Positions 28,996-39,123 of a DNA stretch of 64,000 bases are shown piece by piece; the first letter of the stretch is position 1; every line of letters begins with the position of its first letter. Source of the DNA: Sodalis glossinidius str. 'morsitans' (lineage in GTDB: Bacteria > Pseudomonadota > Gammaproteobacteria > Enterobacterales > Enterobacteriaceae); NCBI RefSeq assembly GCF_000010085.1, contig NC_007712.1, positions 2,666,001 through 2,730,000 of the forward strand. Reading direction: 5' to 3'. The notes under the pieces were generated by a model, which saw only the letters and a program-made list of their open reading frames with translations, was not told where the DNA came from and ran no database searches. Position numbers and translations under genes: made by a program.

Positions 28996-29899
28996 CCCCC
29001 ACTGGCGACAAAGTAAGGTATGGCCGCAATTATCCCCACCCAGGAGAGGGCCGAACCAAAGCCCGCCACGATTTGCGGTAGAAACATAATCAAGCCAATG
29101 CCGGCGAAATTCATGCCGAAATAAACCAGGCTCATTTTAATGACGCGCGGATCGGCAAACACCTGGCCCAAGCGGTGCTGGCCAGGCGTAGCCAGATTGG
29201 CTTTCTCGTTATCGAGCGTGACGGTCAGCCAGGCTTTTTCTTCGTCGTCAAGCCAGGTGGCCTGCTCAGGTTTATCTTTTAAGCGGAAAAACAGGTAGAT
29301 ACCTAGGATAACTGCCGGAAGGGCTTCAATAATGAACAGCCATTGCCAACCTCCTAGTCCCCCCAATCCATGCATCATGAGCAGGGGTGCTGAGATGAGC
29401 GAACCGAATACCACGGCGAAAGGCACCGCCAGGTAGAAGACACTGAGCACTTTAGCCCGGTTTTTAGCTGGCAGTAATAGGAGAAATAATAAACGACGCC
29501 TGGAAAGAATCCGGCTTCAGCCATGCCTAACAAGAATCAGATGATGAAAAATGAATATTCGCCACTGATAAAAGCGGTCAGCCCGGAGATCAAGCCCCAG
29601 GTTATCATAATTCTGGCAATCCAAACGCGGGCGCCAAAGCGGTGCATAGCTAAATTACTGGGTACTTCAAACAGGAAATAGCCAATGAAAAATATACCGG
29701 TCCCCACGCCATAGACAGCCGAGGTAAAGCCCAAAGATTCATTCATTTGTACTGCGGCGAAGCCAATATTGACACGATCCATAAATGCAATAAAATAACC
29801 CAGCATCAAAAATGGCAATATCTTTATCATTATTTTTTTAACGACTTTGCTTTCGATATCATCAGTGCGTTTACTGGCAACAGAAGCTAATGTATTCAT
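28990..29899 (-). pseudogene. MFS anion:cation symporter (sugar-acid uptake), C-terminal half deleted
   Basis: ATG 29899 starts MNTLASVASKRTDDIESKVV; FIAFMDRVNIGFAAVQMNES is the D-R-x-N-I-x-x-A motif of the ACS family that takes up hexuronates, glucarate and related acids. TGA near 29537 (probably from CGA) and a slip near 29475 break it, and MLSVFYLAVPFAVVFGSLIS to LPQIVAGFGSALSW follow. After about seven helices the frame runs straight into an SDR sequence, so a deletion removed the last helices and the start of the dehydrogenase gene. Confidence 0.8.
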
Positions 29900-30209
29900 T
29901 ATGCATTCCTTTATTATCGCTATAGTGTCATTCTTGTAACGGCCAAGAATGAGGGGCGCAACTCTTCTCTGATACTGATGCTCGCCTACGCTAAAATCAC
30001 ATTCCGGGAGGGTTAAAGATAATCATCAGTAAACAGCTATGCTAATGAGGGTCATTTCACGTAAGCGTATACTGCTGTCCTCATATTCAAACGCCGCGAT
30101 GTCTGCGTTACTTCCCCTAAATACCAGGGGCTGGCGGCAAAGGGCGTTGCCCGGAACATCGACGTCGTGTCGCCACAACCTGTCTGTTTTATACCCCCAA
30201 ACGAAAAAG
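29900..30209. other. Intergenic stretch of about 310 bases, no gene seen
   Basis: Lies between the transporter and the dehydratase remnants, both on the minus strand. No convincing frame or regulatory site is visible. Confidence 0.45.
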
Positions 30210-31197
30210 CTACTCCTCATTATCGTGAATAAAGTCCATATTCAGGCGCAGCCCTAAACCCGGTGCGTCGGGCACCGCAAGATAGCCTTTGTTGGGCATA
30301 GGCGGATCGATAAAGATATTGTTGGTAATATCCTCAAACATCATAAATCTTTCAAGAAACAAGGCATTGGGTAATGCGCTGACCAGATGGCTATGCATAT
30401 GTTCCATCGCATGGGGCGCAAACTTTAAATTCCATGCCTGAGTGATGGCGGCCGCTTTTAATATCTCCGTGTAGCCCCCCATGCGCGCCACATCTACTTG
30501 TACGATATCCACCGCGTCATTGATGACTAAATCCCTGACGCCAAATTTAGTATATTCATGCTCGCCGGTACCAAGGGGAATATCGGTGCCGCGTTTGAAT
30601 CAGGCCAGTAATGTCATCGGCAAATACCGGCTCTTCAAAGAGATAAATATCTGGTCCGATGGCCTCACGGACTTTCCGTATCCATTCGATATCGCGCCGG
30701 GGTCGAGTGCCCCCTTCCACGCCCAGTTTGACCTTTATTTTCTGATACCCTTGCGCCAAAGTTGATCGTCGTTGAAAGACGTCCACCCTCCGCTGGCATA
30801 GACCGGTACCGAAGTTTTCGTGCCGCCGAGCAAGCGGAACAGCGCAGACCGGTCATCTTGCCTTTGAGATCCCACAGCGCCGTGTCCACCGCGCTTAAGG
30901 CGCCGAAGGTCAAGCCTTTACGGCCCACGCCACGCAGATAATGGAAAAATTGCCCACAGCACTTTAGTGGCAAAGGGGTCGCTACCGAGGAGTTTAGGGG
31001 CGAAATTTTTCAAAATGAGGGCCTTGGTGGCTTCCCCGCCCACCTCATGATACTTCAGCCCGAACCCCTCAAGGCACTGATCAGTGGTAATTCTGACCAC
31101 GGTGTAACCTACTGATTCGACTTTGCGCGTGGCATCGTCCGGCTGCGGCGGGCAGAGAAACGAGATGTACCTATATTTTGCTGATTTTATGCGACAT
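30210..31197 (-). pseudogene. Mandelate racemase/muconate-lactonising enzyme family dehydratase, multiply broken
   Basis: ATG 31197 gives MSHKISKI then TAG. Scattered frames then show VVRITTDQCLEGFGLKYHEV, GALSAVDTALWDLKGKMTGL, YQKIKVKLGVEGG (KxK catalytic motif), YLFEEPVFADDI (metal-binding E) and LKFAPHAMEHMHSHLVSALP (catalytic His region). The ordered matches give the MR/MLE (enolase superfamily) sugar-acid dehydratase type. At least four frame changes. As first gene of the cluster (dehydratase-MFS-SDR-aldolase-GlcG) it defines a lost sugar-acid pathway; the exact substrate cannot be read from these fragments. Confidence 0.8.
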
Positions 31198-31855
31198 GAT
31201 TCTCCCCCTTAGCTTGATATGTACTGGACAAGGCTGAGGAAATGTTTGCCTTCCCGCGCCGGTGCGTCATTCAGCTTCACGGTAAACAGCCTGCTCTGTT
31301 ACATCACATGTAAAACGGGACTTGAAACACTATGGATAAACGAAGAATAATGAAATTTTGCTAACTCGAATCGGCAAAGTATTCGAGATTTTTACTACGG
31401 ACAATATATCCGTGCTGGATTTGTGATAACGTTCACGATAAATAGTTTAACTATTTGAAATTAATATAAATTTATAAAGGTACGCTCACAGGCGCACCTC
31501 ATTTTAGCGTTTAACAGAACGGCTGGACCGTTGAGGCTTACCCCGTGGTGCGCGTGAACGTCCTGAGTTTTACTGCTGAGGGGGCTCAATCGGGGCGCTA
31601 ATTGAAAACGTTTACTTCGCCAGACTAGCGCCCAAGTATCTCTCCCTGACGGGCCACCGCAGAGGAGTTGCGGGGTCGATGGTCCCAGAAACCCCTCGCC
31701 GCACTTCGCGAAATCTGTAGCCCTACGTCGCTGTACTGACTATTCCCACGCCCTCCCACCGGTGTCCCGTTTTCAATAATTGGAATCTATTTTCTTTTTT
31801 CGGCGGGCTTCATCTATACTTAATGCTGTTGTTAGCACAAAACAGGAGACACAGT
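31198..31855. other. Gene-free stretch of about 650 bases
   Basis: Apart from the CRP-like site I see no gene. The half nearest yedK is GC-rich with short open frames that resemble nothing known, and may be debris of a lost gene such as a regulator of the cluster. Confidence 0.45.
31422..31437 (-). promoter_or_regulatory. CRP-like site upstream of the sugar-acid cluster
   Basis: TGTGA (31422-31426), six bases, TCACG (31433-31437) match the CRP consensus TGTGA-N6-TCACA in 9 of 10 core positions. It lies about 225 bases before the first gene of the catabolic cluster and fits catabolite control of a carbon-source operon. As the operon is dead, the site is a relic. Confidence 0.5.
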
Positions 31856-32535
31856 ATGTGCGGACGTTTTGCCCAATATGAAGCGCGTTCGGACTATTTG
31901 GCCGCGCTGAATTCTCCGCTGGCGTGCCGGGCATCAGAGGATACCTTGCCTAACGGTCGCTACAACATCTCGCCGGGAAGCCAGGCGTTAGTAGTGAATC
32001 AGCGCGATGCAGAGCTGCACCTGGAGGCGGTTACCTGGGGTTATCATCCGCCTTGGGCGAGAAAGCATCATCAGCCCGCCATGGTGAGCGCCCGCGCGGA
32101 AACCGCGCCCTATAGCCGGCTATTCAAACCGCTATGGCACTGTGGTCGCGCGCTGATTCTGGCCGACGGTTGGTATGAATGGAGCACCGATCATCGTCAT
32201 GTGGAACACAAACAGCCTTATTACATTTATCACGCCGCGCGGCGGCCGCTGTTTTTTGCCGCGCTCGGCCGTTTCAACCCGACCTCTTCTGACACGCAAG
32301 AGGACAGCGGTGTCGTTTTGTTGACCGGGCCCGGGGGAGTGTGGGCTGGTAGACTCACACAGGCGCGCGGCAATGGCTTGATCCTGCGCTTGATATCGAT
32401 GCCACCAAGGCCCTGGCGGAAACCACCGCGCTGCCGTCGGAGGCCTTTGCCTGGCATCCGGTTTCCTCAGCTGTCGGCAATATTTACAATGACAGCCCGC
32501 GGTTGATTCAGCCCATTAACGATCGGGTGATCTGA
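31856..32535 (+). pseudogene. yedK: SRAP abasic-site DNA-protein crosslinker YedK, frameshifted
   Basis: ATG 31856 starts MCGRFAQYEARSDYLA, with the catalytic Cys2 that crosslinks abasic sites. NISPGSQALVV, VTWGYHPPWAR, VSARAETAPYSRLFKPLWHC and GWYEWS follow the SRAP family. Around 32320-32380 the frame is lost and the end continues in another frame as EAFAWHPVSSAVGNIYNDSP and LIQPINDRVI with TGA 32533-32535; this part carries the catalytic histidine (WHPVS). Residues between are partly deleted. Known SRAP proteins shield abasic sites in single-stranded DNA. Inactive unless rescued. Confidence 0.82.
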
Positions 32536-32731
32536 GGCCGCGCGCGATATAATGTGCGCTGAGGCTGCGGCAATTTTGGCGGCGGGGATAACACTGACGT
32601 ACCGGTTTTCTGGCCGCGCATTGGCCGGCGACAGGTGCGGGCGCCGTCGCTTGCCAGGTGTAACATGTGGCTTGAGTTCCCTCCCCGACGCTCTTATGCT
32701 GTTCGCCTGACCTGCCTTGCGAGAGAACGGG

Positions 32732-33139
32732 ATGTTGATCACTTCCTCCTTGCTGTTATTTTCCGGGGCCTGTCTGAGACGTTGACGCCGGGGCCGGATA
32801 TGCTGCTCATTGCCTCACGCAGCCTTAGCTAGGGGCGCGATTTTCCGTCAGGGCCTGCTGACTAACCTGCTCAATCCCAAAATGGTGCTGTTTGTTTTAG
32901 CGTTGTTTCCGCAATTTGTGCAACCACAGGCAGGATCGGTGGCACTACAGATTATGCTGATGGCGACGGTGCTCAACGCTATCGGATTGGTGGTGAACAG
33001 GATTGTGGTCCTCACCGCCAGCCATATCGGCAACGGCTTTGTTTACCCTGAGCGCCGCCCCGCAAGCTGGCCGCGCTACCTGCTGGCGTCGGTTTATGCC
33101 AGTCTGGCCTGCAAATTGGCACTCGGCGGCCGTCAATAG
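32732..33139 (+). pseudogene. LysE/RhtB-family amino-acid exporter, internal deletion
   Basis: ATG 32732 gives MLITSSLLLFSGACL; another frame has TLTPGPDMLLIASRSL, the P-G-P motif of LysE/RhtB exporters. The sequence jumps to GAIFRQGLLTNLLNPKMVLF then VLALFPQFV, the conserved N-P-K segment, and runs to the end at 33139. The central third is missing. The exported amino acid cannot be predicted. Confidence 0.72.
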
Positions 33140-33171
33140 CCTGCTACCCCAACAGGGTCTTACCACCGCTA

Positions 33172-34024
33172 TTACCGACGATAAACACCGCAGGCAAGCG
33201 TTTGATCCTGACGGTGGCACTCAAGCGCCAGCGTGATGAGACGGGTGATGAGATCGGTATAACCTAGGCCGCTCGCCTGCCACAGTTTTGGATACATACT
33301 GATATTGGTAAACCCCGGCAGGGTATTCACCTCATTGACCACCACCTTACCATCGGGTGTCAAGAAAACATCCACCCGCGCCATGCCGGCACAGTTAAGT
33401 GCTGTGAATGCCCGCAGCGCGGTGTGGCGGATTTTATCGCTGACAGCCTGGCTGATGGCGGCCGGCACCACTACCTGCGCTCCCGTCTCGTTAATGTATT
33501 TGGTGTGATAGGAATAGAAACTGTCGCTCAGCACGATCTCGCCGCACAGACTGGCCTCGGGTTCATCGTTACCCAGGACGGCGCACTCCAGCTCACGACC
33601 GGCGATAGTGGTTTCCACAAGCACTTTATGATCGAAACGAAACGCCAGCGCTATTGCCTGGGCAAAACTTTCCCGGTCGGTGACCTTGAATACGCCCACC
33701 GACGACCCCTGGTTGGCAGGTTTGACAAACAGAGGCAGTCCGAGAGAGGCGCTAACCTGCTCGAACCGGATGCTGTCGGCGGCCGGGCAACAAGGCTATT
33801 TCCCGCGTGCTGCCGATCAGCGCAATTCGGGAGGGATCATCGCCGTGCAACAGGTAATTTGCGGCATCATGCAGATACCAGCTCCCCTGTTTATCGATGC
33901 CCAGCAGCACAACATCGAAGCGTTTCCGATCAATGGCGTCGACAATGTTTTTCGCCGACTGAAGGGACACTTCGTGCTCCGCCGAACGACCACTGAAAAT
34001 CACCCCGACGCGTATTTTCGCCAT
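33172..34024 (-). pseudogene. ddlA: D-alanine--D-alanine ligase A, central deletion
   Basis: ATG 34024 starts MAKIRVGVIFSGRSAEHEVS with SAKNIVDAIDRKRFDVVLLG, as in DdlA. After about residue 75 the sequence is lost and resumes near LPLFVKPANQGSSVG, then GVFKVTDRESFAQAIALAFR, GRELECAVLGNDEPEASLCG and VNEVNTLPGFTNISMYPKLW, the ATP-grasp metal-binding end. About 120 residues are missing, with frame changes at the join. Peptidoglycan synthesis would need a second ligase (DdlB) elsewhere. Confidence 0.88.
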
Positions 34025-34212
34025 CTTCTGTTCCCCCAGAAAAGAATAACGCCGACTCGTTACCCGGCCCGACGCAGCCGGCTGGCGCAGGCACATCAAG
34101 CGCGATAGGTTCTGTCGCGCCACGGGCGGCAATAGGGTCTGAGTATACAAAGCCGCCGGGCGGGAGCAAACGCTTTTTCCATAAGAGACTCCGCGTGGGC
34201 TGACGGGAGTGT

Positions 34213-34788
34213 CTAGAAACGGTAGCGCAGCCAGGCAAAGAACACATTGCCGTTGTTATAAGTACCGGGAATATAGGTGGCCTGGAACGTCAATTGCTTA
34301 TAGCCGACCGATGCCAACGGCAGCAGCGCCGGGACAGGGATGTATTTCCAGTTATCGCGGGCAGTCACCCCAGCGGTAAAACCGGCGCCAAAGTGGATGT
34401 CCTGATAGCGGTCGAAAGGACGCCATTGCTTTTCCCAGGCATAACCGCCGAAGGGCTCCCATTTATTGAACGAGTCCTTGAAGGCTATCAAGTAAATGGC
34501 GTGCCAGTTTCCCTTCTCGTCATAACGTGAGATACCATAACCGGCGCCCCAGGGACGTTCATTGTAACGGCGGATATGCTCGTCGTCATAAGTGAAACGG
34601 TTATGCCAGGTAATGGCCGGCACATAAAGATCCTGGTGGGGAGAGTGATGCCAGGTTTCAGCCACATTCTGCGTAAAGCGTTGCCACAGCCCCGTTGATG
34701 AAGCCGGCTGGACATCGCTCGCCCACGCCGCAGAGAAAAAACCACACAGACTGATTAACAGAGAAATACGTTGATAAAACAACCGCAC
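34213..34788 (-). CDS. pagP: Lipid A palmitoyltransferase PagP (CrcA)
   Basis: Intact, 191 residues. A signal peptide (MRLFYQRISLLISLCGFFSA, cleaved near AWA-SD) is followed by the short amphipathic helix LWQRFTQNVAETWHHSPHQD with the catalytic His region, then an eight-strand barrel; IAFKDSFNKWEPFGGY holds the catalytic Asp and Ser (KDS). PagP sits in the outer membrane and moves a palmitate from phospholipid to lipid A, giving resistance to cationic peptides. In enterobacteria PhoPQ controls it; I see no clear PhoP box here. Intact among broken neighbours, so likely selected. Confidence 0.95.
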   Translation of the reverse strand: MRLFYQRISLLISLCGFFSAAWASDVQPASSTGLWQRFTQNVAETWHHSPHQDLYVPAITWHNRFTYDDEHIRRYNERPWGAGYGISRYDEKGNWHAIYLIAFKDSFNKWEPFGGYAWEKQWRPFDRYQDIHFGAGFTAGVTARDNWKYIPVPALLPLASVGYKQLTFQATYIPGTYNNGNVFFAWLRYRF

Positions 34789-35797
34789 AAACCACTCCTT
34801 ACAGACTTTCTTGATGCATTGTCTTTTTCAGCATAGTTAAAGCAAATCACTACCAGAGAAAAAATAAATTAACGCATTATATTTATGCTAATAAAAACAG
34901 CGTTTAAACCGCGCGCCGACGGCCGTCAAGCCCACCGGGATCGGCTTCACTCGCCCCCTCTTAAACGCGCAACGCACGGGCATCGCTGCCCAAAAGCAGG
35001 TTTGCTGAAAAAAGACAGCCGTGGCGCTATACCCTATACTGCACGACTCAGTGCAATCATCGCTGCCCTGCTGGCCAAATTGATTAGTAGCCTCATTATA
35101 AGGTTGAATTTCACAAGGTACAAAGGAACAGGATTGCCATAGTGGAAATGCGAGCGTTGCGCGGGCCAGTGCCGAAGGACTCCATTACGAGGGATTTTCA
35201 GGCGCACGCCGCCGTTAGCGCCTTGAGTCAGGTGAGGATGGCTGTCAAGATGGCCTTCGCGAGCGTCGCTCATGTTCATCCAAAGAGGTGGAACGGGCCT
35301 GCGCCAAGCGCCAATACAGACAAATGCGCGACTTTTCATCAAAATGGAAAGCGCGTCACGCCAGTCGAGACCATGATATTGATAATGAAGCAAAAGTGAT
35401 AGCACGGAGGTTATGTTATGCATACCAACGATATTGCTTTTTTAATTGGACTGGCACTCACCATCATCGGGTTTGTTTCGGTGATGTACGCTTAGATGCG
35501 CATGATGAGCCAGGAGGTGACAGAGAAGCGCACCGACGACCTTTGCTGTACTCCCTCTTGCGAGGAGGTGAGTTGCCGATGCGCTTTTCTGCTAGAAAAA
35601 AACCCATATCACGGGGCGTGCGACGGTTATCCTTTCCGGACTCATGAGGGACTCATGGCGTTAGCTCTGTAAAGGATGAGCAATTATAGGATTAGTCCGA
35701 GTTTGTTAACAGTGATAATTATCACAATACCATTCATCCCTGGCCGCCGCCGCGAAAAAGACGGTCCGCAAGCCGGCTTACGCTGTTGGGTTGTACG
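34789..35797. other. About 1 kb with no recognisable gene
   Basis: Between pagP and cbl. Apart from the small peptide candidate at 35418 and a 22-codon frame at 35579 with a GGAGG site, frames on both strands look random. The cspE gene that follows pagP in E. coli is not seen. Confidence 0.45.
35418..35495 (+). CDS. Possible 25-residue single-helix membrane peptide
   Basis: GGAGG at 35406-35410 lies 7 bases before ATG 35418. The frame gives MHTNDIAFLIGLALTIIGFV followed by SVMYA and stops at TAG 35493-35495: almost one transmembrane helix with a short polar N-terminus. This is the pattern of enterobacterial small membrane proteins, but I do not recognise this one. A second ATG follows the stop directly, so it could also be the start of a longer broken gene. 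Uncertain. Confidence 0.35.
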   Translation: MHTNDIAFLIGLALTIIGFVSVMYA

Positions 35798-36745
35798 CTA
35801 GATTTGATAATCGAGCGCGGCGGCTGGGGCAGCGGTAGCAAATACGGCTTCTTCAATTTTCGTTAGCGTCAATTGCGGATTGCAGAGCTGAATGAAGCGA
35901 CAGGCGTATTTACGCTGTAATTGGCCGCGTTTTACCCCCAGCCAGACGGTGTTGGCCTCGAACAAGTGTTCTGCGCTCAGACTCACCAAGCCGGCATCTC
36001 TTTCGCGGTTATAAGACATGTCCGCCAGCAGGCCCAGCCCTAGTTCGACGTAAGTCTTGATTACGTCCGAATCCTGAGCGCTTATCACGACTTCCGGCTG
36101 CAACCCTGCCGCCTGAAAGGCCACACCCAGCCGCGAACGGCCGGTAATGCCGTGTCGGAGGTAATAAGCGGGTAGCGGCTTAACGTCTCAAGTGTGAGTT
36201 CAGGGGCACGGGTCAACTCATGTTCTTCCGGAACCAGCACCGCGTGATGCCAGTGGTAATAAGGAAAGGCCGCCAGTTGCTCTTCGGTCATTAATTTCTC
36301 GCTGACTATGCCGACATCAGCATCGCCGGATTGCAGCATGGCGACGATCTCCTCAGGGCTGCCCTGATTGAGTACCAACAGCACCCACGGATACAGCTCG
36401 CGGAATTGTTTTTGATGACACCGGCAAACTGTAACGCGCCTGGGTATGCGTGGTGACGATAGAGAGCTCACCGGAATCCTTGTTGGCAAACACATTAGCA
36501 ATCCGGCGAAATTGTTGGCTTCATTGAGGATACGCTCGGCAACCGACAACAGCGTCTTGCCCGGCTCCGTCATGCCAATCAAAAGTTTACCGCGGCATGA
36601 ATATTTCCACCCCCAATTCATCCTAGAGTTCGCGGATATGACGGCTGACGCCCGATTGCGAAGTGAAAAGCATGCTCGCAACGTCGGTCAGATTATAGTT
36701 GCAGCGCGCTGACTCGCGGATAATACGCAGTTGCTGAAAGTTCAC
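35798..36745 (-). pseudogene. cbl: LysR-type sulfur regulator Cbl, frameshifted
   Basis: From GTG 36745 the frames give NFQQLRIIRE and, further on, LLIGMTEPGKTLLSVAERIL with NEANN, then WHHAVLVPEEHELTRAPELT and VVISAQDSDVIKTYVELGLG, ending in the LDYQI C-terminus that distinguishes Cbl. Frame changes near 36590, 36420 and 36130 break it. Cbl activates genes for using taurine and alkanesulfonates as sulfur sources. It lies near an ABC binding-protein remnant that could have been one of its targets. Confidence 0.82.
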
Positions 36746-37130
36746 GCCTGTTCACTCCTGTTGTTCTCTGGAGCATACAGTTCTACAAACGTTACATATA
36801 ATCGACAAATAAAAAAGATGTAAGTTATACATTTTAATGCTAAGAAAAAAATGTACTTATGCCATGCGGTGACCGCATAACATTGCCGACTTTCCGCTCC
36901 TTGATGCTCAGCGCAACAACGATGGAAGTCAGCAGTGTAAGCATCGCAGGGCCGCACGCCCGTTCAGGAGACCCTTTGGCGTTCGGCTCGTTACGGCGGC
37001 AAAACCACGGTAGCGAGTAACGGATCAGCCGCCTGCCTGGTGAAAGGCCTCTCGCGTCGGCGCGAGGGGATAAACAGCCTCTGCGGCGTACTGCCGGCGC
37101 GGTCCAGAAGACCGGCGCCGGCGGGGGTTA
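36746..37130. other. Intergenic stretch of about 380 bases, no gene seen
   Basis: Between the cbl start and the end of the binding-protein remnant. The part next to cbl is AT-rich and probably held its promoter. Confidence 0.45.
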
Positions 37131-37975
37131 TCACTGTCCCTGTGATAAATATTCGTTGGTGTAATAAGCGTCTACCGGCAACGTGGTTTTCACAATACCG
37201 AGCGAGGTCACCGCGTCAAGCAAATCACGCCAGGCGCGCCCAGCACCTGCATGGTTTCATGCCACTGCTGTTTAACAAAATTCGCGTCGAAGGCAGCGGT
37301 AGCTTCATCGGGATGCTCAATGGCATAGCGCACCGCTTCGCGCCGTTGAGCGCATGAACGCCTTGGCCAACTGTGGATTCTTTTCCAGCCAGCGCTGATT
37401 ACCGGCGAACATGAAAATAGGCGTATCGGGCACCCCATGCAGGGTCGCAGGCATAAATTCAGGCGGCCGCGACCATCTGGATACCGTCCAACGTCATACC
37501 GGCACTTTTTAACATCAACGACAGCTGCGCTTTCGTCCAGGCATCGTTATAGATACCGATGCGCTTGCCTTTAAGCTGCGCCAGCGTGACCAGCTGACAT
37601 GCCGGGGTGAAAATACCCCAGTTATTGCCAGTGCCATAGCGACCGATCGAAATCATCGGCGCGCCCTGCTCTTTGGCGAAAATAATGTCCATAACGGTGG
37701 TAAAAGCGACATCCGCCCGGCCGGTACCGAGGAATTTCATTATCGGCACGAACGGTTGGCGGCACCACCACATTGAGATCGATACCTTCCTCGCGATAGA
37801 ACCCTTTACTGATACCCAACCTCCAGGGGATCCAGAAGCCATCCGCTACTGGCCACTCCTGGACGAAAGTGACCTTGACGGGCGCCGGGGCGGCAACCGC
37901 CAGAGCGCAAAGGGATCCCATCCAAACTGCGGCGGCGGCCAGGGCCACCCATTTCGACAGCCAATGGTTCGACAT
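37131..37975 (-). pseudogene. NMT1/THI5-like ABC transporter substrate-binding protein, frameshifted
   Basis: ATG 37975 starts MSNHWLSKWVALAAAAVWMG with a signal peptide ending ALAVAAP. VKVTFVQEWPVADGFWIPWR then GISKGFYREEGIDLNVVVPP is the N-terminal domain of NMT1/THI5-type binding proteins. Frame changes occur near 37750, 37460 and 37220, after which LKGKRIGIYNDAWTKAQLSL, AVRYAIEHPDEATAAFDANF and DAVTSLGIVKTTLPVDAYY appear. Such proteins bind pyrimidine precursors, sulfonates or nitrate. The nearby cbl hints at sulfonate, but the sequence does not decide. Confidence 0.75.
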
Positions 37976-38079
37976 AGCCTATTTTCCTTGTTTGCAATAA
38001 AACTTTGCGCGCCCGGCAACCGGGTACGCAGCTTAACCCACCAACGGACACCCCCGCTGGCAGGCGCTGATAGGGGCAA

Positions 38080-38680
38080 CTACGGCTGCCGACCGGTGGC
38101 GTCAAAAGCCGGTAACGCCTGACGAAACAGAGTAAGCCAGGTGACCAGTTTCGGATAGCGTTGACGCCAGGCGCCTTCAAAGCGCAGATCGAGGTAGCCC
38201 AGCGCCGCGGCCAGCGCAATTTCTCCCACATGCAACGTCTCGGCGACCGGGGTAAGCGTATAATGACTTTCGGCATAGTCGAGCGCGCGCCACCCATCCC
38301 GGGGAACGTTCGTCCTCCGGGCGGTAATGATCTTCATACACCACCAACAGCGCCGCATCCATCAAACCACCATCCGCCAACGCCTGCGGGCGTAGCGCCT
38401 CCCAGCGGGCATAGCCTTTTGGGATCAGCACGCCACCACTGGCTTTGGCATCCAGAAATTCAATAATCACCAGCGAATCAAACAGGGTCTGCCCCTCCGG
38501 TGTGATAAGCGTCGGGATCTTGCCTAATTGATTTTGCTGTAAAAGACTATGTGGGAATTATTGACGTCCGCCGGCTCGATTGTCAGTTGATCGGCGAGGC
38601 CGGTGACGTTCTCAATAAGTACATAGGGCATACTGTCGGCAATGGGGGGAACTTGAGCAGAATAAAGTATTGTATAACCA
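38080..38680 (-). pseudogene. Glutathione S-transferase family protein, broken
   Basis: Joined frames read YSAQVPPIADSMPYV, then LADQLTIEPADVNNS, NQLGKIPTLITPEGQTLFDS and LVIIEFLDAKA, the thioredoxin-fold half with the conserved cis-Pro (KIPTL) and E-S/D-S glutathione-binding end. After slips near 38545 and 38310 the helical half follows as HVGEIALAAALGYLDLRFEG and YPKLVTWLTLFRQALPAFDA. No start codon is visible (an ATA near 38674). The family conjugates glutathione to electrophiles. Confidence 0.75.
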
Positions 38681-39123
38681 AAAGACAATCACAAACCGAC
38701 GCGACAGAAAGTTCAGAGGCGCGCAGGCAGGCGTTGGGAAAGACGCGCTACCGCTTGCGGAATCATCCTATTACCCTGCCCTCTTTCCTTACCGATAATA
38801 GCCCCCTTTCAGGACAAAAGGAGAGCAAAGAAGATAACGAATCTGATTCTCATAGCCGTCTTGCTCGGCTTTGCCGTATTTTCGCTAATTAAAGCGGTCA
38901 AACAAATTCGCAAAAAAGCGCTGATTAATCAACGCCATCGTTAACACCGGTTTGCCCCATCACCTCCCTTACCCACGCGGCAATCCTGCACGCAGGCACC
39001 ACTTTACCGCTGGCCTCTTCGCCGCATAAGGCGAAGGACTGTATCTCTTACCAAACAACGGGGCTGACTGTCACACCGTACGCCCCGTTTCTTAACACCT
39101 TATTCTCTACATCAACAGACGCA
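38681..39123. other. Gene-free stretch of about 440 bases
   Basis: Between the transferase remnant and the porin end. A short plus-strand frame near 38837-38944 (LILIAVLLGFAVFSLIKAVK and a basic tail) looks like a small membrane protein but has no standard start codon, so it is not called as a gene. Confidence 0.45.

Noticed and set aside
34789..34900. PhoP box upstream of pagP
   Set aside because: No pair of GTTTA-type hexamers at the right spacing is visible.
35579..35647. 22-codon frame after a GGAGG site
   Set aside because: The peptide is basic and unstructured with no recognisable pattern; the site alone is too weak to call a gene.
38837..38944. Small membrane protein upstream of the porin end
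   Set aside because: The hydrophobic frame has no ATG, GTG or TTG start in a sensible place.
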